Assembly (NCBI GenBank): GCA_014773175.1
Contig: VXCM01000807.1
Location: 1 to 64,000 of the forward strand
Origin: Lucifuga dentata
Lineage: Eukaryota > Chordata > Actinopteri > Ophidiiformes > Bythitidae
DNA: 64,000 nucleotides
Direction of reading: 5' to 3'
Under the pieces are notes generated by a model. That model had not been told where the DNA came from. It saw nothing but the letters and a program-made list of their open reading frames with translations, and did no database searches. Both the position numbers and the translations under genes were made by a program. Below, in pieces: positions 50,443-64,000 of this stretch. Every line of letters starts with the position of its first letter. The first letter of the stretch is position 1.

Positions 50443-51455
50443 GTTGGGACTCTTGTATAACAGATTCCTGGTTTTATCTAACATAAAGTTTTAGGAAAGC
50501 ATGGTTACCTGTGTTTTACTATTTTCTTTCCCTTACATTTCAATATGTTGTGTTTTGGTCTTGTATTCAGCACCACATGAATCTTAAAATCCCAAACACT
50601 CCCACTGCTGGTTGGCCAGTGCAGATCTCTGGCCCACAAAGTCTGGGACAGTAATGCCTTCACTGACCGCTTTATTTCCCTCAGGCCCAGAGAACCAGAG
50701 ATGGCACAGATCACAGCTAATCTAGTGAATTCATTGATGACTTCTGTAGAAAATATTGTATATATGCACATATGCAGACACTAATGTATATACACGCTCG
50801 CATGCGTGTGCGCACACACAATGTGAGGATAAAGTCTCTTTCCCTAACTTATGGAACCATACTAGATAACAGTACAAAGTACTAATTTGGCAAAAACGTA
50901 AAACATAAAATGCATAATTTATAAATATTTGCTTTTTATGCTAAAGCTCATGAGTGAGTGATTAATTCTGGAGGAAGTTGAAAGGTAGTAAGATATTTAA
51001 ATGTTCCACATTTGACTGACTCCCTTTATAATCCATATATAGAAGAGAAAACCATAATGTGTCCTGTCAGACTTCAAAAATTCTTGCTGAAACTGACAAG
51101 TACAAGTAATTGTGATGTCTATATATAATTGCATTCAGAAAATATTTATATATAAATTGACAGCAAATTCCTGCAGTCCTGTGTTATCAGAATGGGTTGA
51201 GGCCTGTGCAACCAGTCTTCCTCTTCTGTTGACAGTAGCAAAAGACTCTGTATCCCAAAGTACATGAATAATCCTGTATTGCAATATGTATATCGTCTTT
51301 AAATGTTTGATTACACCAGATGTTCAAATAAAATGTGTAAAGCACAATTTTGCTCACCCTGTTTTTTTTCTTTTTATAGGCACACATTTCCCAAACATCT
51401 ACAGTGTTGTGTCTAAATGTTGTGCTGGCAAAAAGAGGAGTCAGTTATTACTAAG

Positions 51456-51475
51456 AAAAAAAAAAAAAAAAAAAA
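51456..51475. repeat. Poly-A tract
   Basis: Run of 20 A just beyond the pde3a stop codon, inside the presumed 3' UTR. Confidence 0.85.
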
Positions 51476-51511
51476 CAGCCCTGACTGATTCCACATTTCC
51501 CATGGGCTATT

Positions 51512-59971
<8,460 letters not shown>

Positions 59972-62900
59972 CTGCAGAAAAGTCAGGTTTCACAAGTTAC
60001 ACAGAAAGTACAAAAAGAAATCTTTCAGTTAATTTTGTACATATGCCATCTCTGTTTTAATACTATCGTATTTAGAGCTAATGTGGTTCTTTGTGTATAC
60101 AAGTCAGAATCACAAAACTAGAATCTACACAGAGAGAGACACTGCTAATTGGCAAAAATTGCGCGATCAGGAGGTAAATTTATCTTCCGCTGACAAGTAT
60201 AAGGTAAAGTGAATTCTTCATAATTGGTTTTGTTTGGCAGACAGATTGCACCAGTCCAGAACCCAAAACCAAAAGAAAATGCTAAAATAAAGCCCTGCAC
60301 TAGAAGACAATTAAAATATGTCCCTCAGTACAGGGAATCAGTTTATGCCTTTGTTCAATATAACAAAATAAATGTGTAAGGATGTGCAGCTGTGCCAAAG
60401 AATTGGGAATAATGCCATTCACTACATCTGTGTTTATGTCTCACTATTTGGCAGAAGTACTTAATGGGATTCTTACTGAGCTGTGTCCACAATAAATGTT
60501 TAACAGACAGTTAAAGATAAATTTTCTAATGTATTTTATGAATACACACATTAACACTCTGAAATGAGATTAAATAACAACAAAAGAAATTCAAACTAGT
60601 TACTGCCACTGACTATATTTATATGCTATTTGTAAAGTGCAGATGCCAAAGTTGAGTCCACTCTTTTAGATTTCCGAGAGACCACGTGAGCCATAGTAAC
60701 CATTTAACTACTCCACAATCTCCTACACTGTCTCGTAAATTGTTTTTAAAATGAGTTGGAGACAGATGAAAAAGCTTCATATTAATTCACTTGCTAATAA
60801 ATCAAACTGAGAAATATGACCTCTCTGGGCTGGATGTTAGCTTGGGGACAACATGGGAAGCCTCCCAAGCTGTTCTCAACAGCTTTTCCATGTTCTCCAC
60901 TGAAGCCACTGTCAGCCTGTAGGTGGTTCCAATTAAAATACCTCTCCCCTAATGTTGTAAAACCTGACTTCTCTGAGCAGGAAATGCCTGCAGTCAGAGC
61001 ATGGTGTCACAGGGAGCACAAAGGCCTGTAGTGTGTCTATCTCCTTCTGATAAATTGTTTCTTGTACACGTTTGAGCTGTCCCCACCCTGCCTAATGATG
61101 CTGAGGCCCCAACAAAGAGACTTCTGTTGTGTTTGCATGGCCAGGACGCACTGCTGTGTGTAATGTCTAGCAGGTGTGGAATATAAAATAGTTTGATAGT
61201 TTGGCGGGTGAACAGTTAGTACATTATTGTCAGGGGGGTCTGGGCAGGCAGCAGCACTTGGCGTAAAAGGTTTACTTTTAATGAAAGTTGAAGCACTGGC
61301 AGACACTCTTCCCATTCTGCTAATGCAGCAGAATAACTTCACTACTGACACTGAGCTTTCAGTACAGAATGTAAATAAGAAGTCTGACTATTTTCACTTG
61401 AAAAATCTGTCAGTCAGGTATCAAGTGACTTTGCTTTTATCACAGACTTAAACTAATAAACTTCTACTCTGTACATACAGTGATTCATTAATTCCCAGTG
61501 AGACACTGACTGCACAGTGTGAACACAAACTACACATTCCTGTATGTTTTTCTTTGAGTTTTACATAATCATTCATACAAGTCAAAGGTCAAAGTTCTTT
61601 TTTTTGCTTAACATAGGGTTTTTAAAATTTTAAATTTTGCCTTAGCAGTAATAAAAGTCAGTTGGGAATCTAGCTCTAAAGTATAAAAGGACTCTCTTCC
61701 CATAAATCTCCTGCAACTTGGCATTCATAAGTAAGAAAATTAATCAGGTTAATTATCCTCCAATAGCAAATAGTATATAAATTGCACTGCTGTCTGTTTT
61801 TCTGACAACAGCCTGTCGTCTCCTCCTCCCGTTTTCTTATTTTAATGTTCTGAAGCATGCAATAAGCTGACTGGAGTCTGCTCGCTTCACTCCACTTTAC
61901 TCCCAAATTTTATACCAAACCACTCACAGCAGGTTGACTGATTACCTTTGGTTCAGAGCCCAAACAGACAGCCGTGATAAACACAGCAGCCATTATTTTC
62001 TGATTCCAGTAATCTACCTACTCCTGGGCCAGATGACATGAAGAAGATAAGAGTACAGTGGCTGTGGTTGGGGTGAAGGGAAGGTCCTCAAATTCCCCCT
62101 CTGTCAGGTTAAAATCTGTACTGAAGCTTTGAAACTGGTGTTATTCATTCTTAACACTCCACTGTACATCTCTGAAAGCTTACATGATGAAAAAGGAGAG
62201 CAAAAAAAGAAGTCTAATGGTTCTTAATATTGTACAGATTTGATGATGGCGTGGAGAGAAGGCAGACTCAATGCATTATCAGGAAAGTTAGTGGTTGCTA
62301 CTGCTGTCATAGCACAGTCTCAACAGCAAAAAACCTGATAAACAGGGTACATAAATGAGCAAAAGTCCCTTCATCTCCCTTAAAGGACTTCCATGGATAA
62401 ACTTGAAATGATGTGATGCTCTTTTCACAAAAGTGCTGGCAGATGGCCTCTTCCTAAGAGATCCGTACAGGTTTGATCCCAGCCTCAGCACATTGTTATA
62501 GCTGGCTATGGGTCTTTTAGCTAAACACTATTCACAAATCTGAAAACAAACTGTAATGAAGTGTTACTCAGTAGAGGCCCTCTCAGCTGCAGTAAACTAA
62601 ACCCAGAAACTCTCTGTACTCTCCAACTGTGTCTGTTATATCCCATGCCAGAAAAAGCAGCTGTGACAGAGTGTGTAAGCATGTGTGTGTGCGTGGGTGT
62701 ACGTTAATTGCAGGGTCCTAGTGACTGGGGAGAGGCCTATGTGTTTGTTTACACTCTCACCACCATAAGTGGCCATAGCTGGGTCTGCTGCTGCTCCGGG
62801 CAGAGCTTTAGGTCCAGGCGACAGGACTTTTGTGTACAGAAGCTGCTCAGAGTGCTTACACTGACAGAACTTGTTAAAATATCACACTGTCATTGTGCAA

Positions 62901-64000
62901 ACACACCCAAACAAATCACTGACAGACAAGCGCCCACACGCAAGAAGCAAAATAAATCAGTGTGCAGCACAATTCTTAGTCCAGATTTATGCTTGATATT
63001 AACTCTACATACATGTCTACCCACTGCTAAGCAAGCCGTGCTGCTGACATGCTTGCTTGCGTATATTTATGTCAATCTGGAAGATTACATACTACAACCA
63101 CCAGAGGGCAATATGGGGACCTGAAACATAAATCATCCCCAGTCTGCACCAGAACACCCTAAAAACTACTTTTGATTGTGCTCAACAGTGTAAACAATAG
63201 CGACAATTGAGGAGATCTGCGAAACAGCTGCAGAGGCAATAACGGAGATGGAACATGAGACCGCTAAACAAATTCAGCTGTGTTCCATCAGGTCCTCCAC
63301 ACAACTATCATTCAGGTCTCTGGTTGTCTCTGCTCCCACGATTTTTGTAGGCATTGCATTTTGTGACTGTGTAGTGTTAATTCTAGTAGACAAGGACAAC
63401 TAAGGAACATAGCATCCACATGGCAGTCATCTAGTATGTGGATAAAGAGTTTACATCAAGTCTAAACTTGGCCTCAGACCAAGTTTCGTTGTGTTGTGCT
63501 GTTTCAGTTAATATTGGTCTTTTATCTAATAGCAGATACAGTATCTTACTTTTTCAGTCATATCATCTTAACATATGCTGAGAATTCTACCCTGACCTAC
63601 CTCTACATCAAAGTTTCTGAGGATACACTGAAACAATCTTTCTTTAAACATTTTTTTTTCTCTTAAAATGCTCAGAAACGGGAGCTTAAACTGACCTTAC
63701 ACATTTTAGTACACACATTAGTATGTATGTACTTTTTAAAGAAACATTTACTTTCAGAAGCAAAGATGTTCTGTGGTAAGCAATTAAATGTGGATTCAAT
63801 GATGCACACATACTATCGTAATTTCATAACATGCCATGCTCAAAAAAGAGGCTACATATACATAATCTAGGCTACACGTACATTAACACACACATTGTTT
63901 TGCACACAAAATTCTTCTGACCATAATGCACATAAGTTCTGATGAGATTATATAAAGCATCAGCACACAGACACACATAATGTACGCAAAAAGTATTTTT
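59972..64000. other. pde3a intron or upstream sequence
   Basis: No convincing exon was recognised on either strand, although two nucleotides of a codon completed at 59971 must come from an upstream exon. The human exons for this part encode a serine/proline-rich, poorly conserved linker, so diverged exons could be hidden here. No notable repeat or mobile element was seen beyond short AT-rich and CA-type runs. Confidence 0.5.

Larger units (their letters stand above)
42440..51511. other. Intergenic region between slco1c1 and pde3a
   Basis: No coding exon was recognised. It should contain the slco1c1 promoter and non-coding exon(s): a possible acceptor (CTACCAGCAG) precedes the first coding exon at about 42520, and a CCAAT-box cluster lies near 43.1 kb. 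A CpG-richer patch at about 44990-45180 is an alternative promoter site. Other contents are gaps and seams at 45352 and 45740-45776, a full-length TTAA-type MITE, another MITE at 48111, CA and AATG microsatellites, and a composite element at 50006-50407. Confidence 0.5.

Noticed and set aside
62759..62855. Possible minus-strand pde3a exon between an AG and a GTGAGA donor
   Set aside because: The frame is open and proline/alanine-rich, but the acceptor is weak and I could not match it to the PDE3A linker; chance is as likely.

Overview
This window looks like vertebrate nuclear DNA, most likely from a teleost fish. It is AT-rich and has interrupted genes with GT-AG introns. It also carries many microsatellites, short interspersed DNA-transposon derivatives (Tc1-like, hAT-like and TTAA-flanked) and a degraded L2-type LINE. 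All four protein-coding genes recognised are vertebrate families. The species cannot be fixed from the sequence. Assembly gaps and single-N seams are present at 12020-12389, 17609, 20085, 20425, 45352 and 45740-45776.

Layout, left to right. 1-15.9 kb is gene-poor: microsatellites, one gap, one old repeat copy, and probably 5' UTR/upstream sequence of gpr22. The orphan GPCR gpr22 follows, with a single coding exon at 15918-17234 (+). The region 17.6-25.8 kb is intergenic and repeat-rich, with an L2 fragment, a palindromic Tc1/mariner-type MITE and a TTAA-flanked MITE copy. bcap29 (+) has seven coding exons at 27044-28723 and encodes 237 aa with a KKxx ER-retrieval end. slco1c1 (-), convergent with bcap29, has fourteen coding exons at 29824-42439. 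They join in phase into a complete 702-aa organic anion/thyroid hormone transporter with a Kazal-like loop and a C-terminal PDZ ligand. 42.4-51.5 kb is intergenic and holds several mobile-element fossils. pde3a (-) has ten 3' exons at 51512-59971, covering the complete PDE3 catalytic domain and C-terminus. Its 5' exons (membrane-association N-terminus) were not found and probably lie beyond the right edge.

The genes do not form a functional unit. The neighbourhood joins two blocks that I recall as separate in human: GPR22-BCAP29 (7q22) and PDE3A-SLCO1C1 (12p12). COG5 and DUS4L, which flank or overlap GPR22 in human, were not recognised. Exon boundaries were deduced by hand from reading-frame continuity, splice consensus and remembered family sequences. 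Every stated junction keeps the frame.

I found no CRISPR array, operon or prokaryote-type system, and nothing that I would call a new biological system. The best leads are the missing canonical extracellular-loop-2 cysteine in this gpr22 copy, a four-copy MITE family with TTAA-type ends, two perfect intronic hairpins, and assembly seams that distort a transposon copy.
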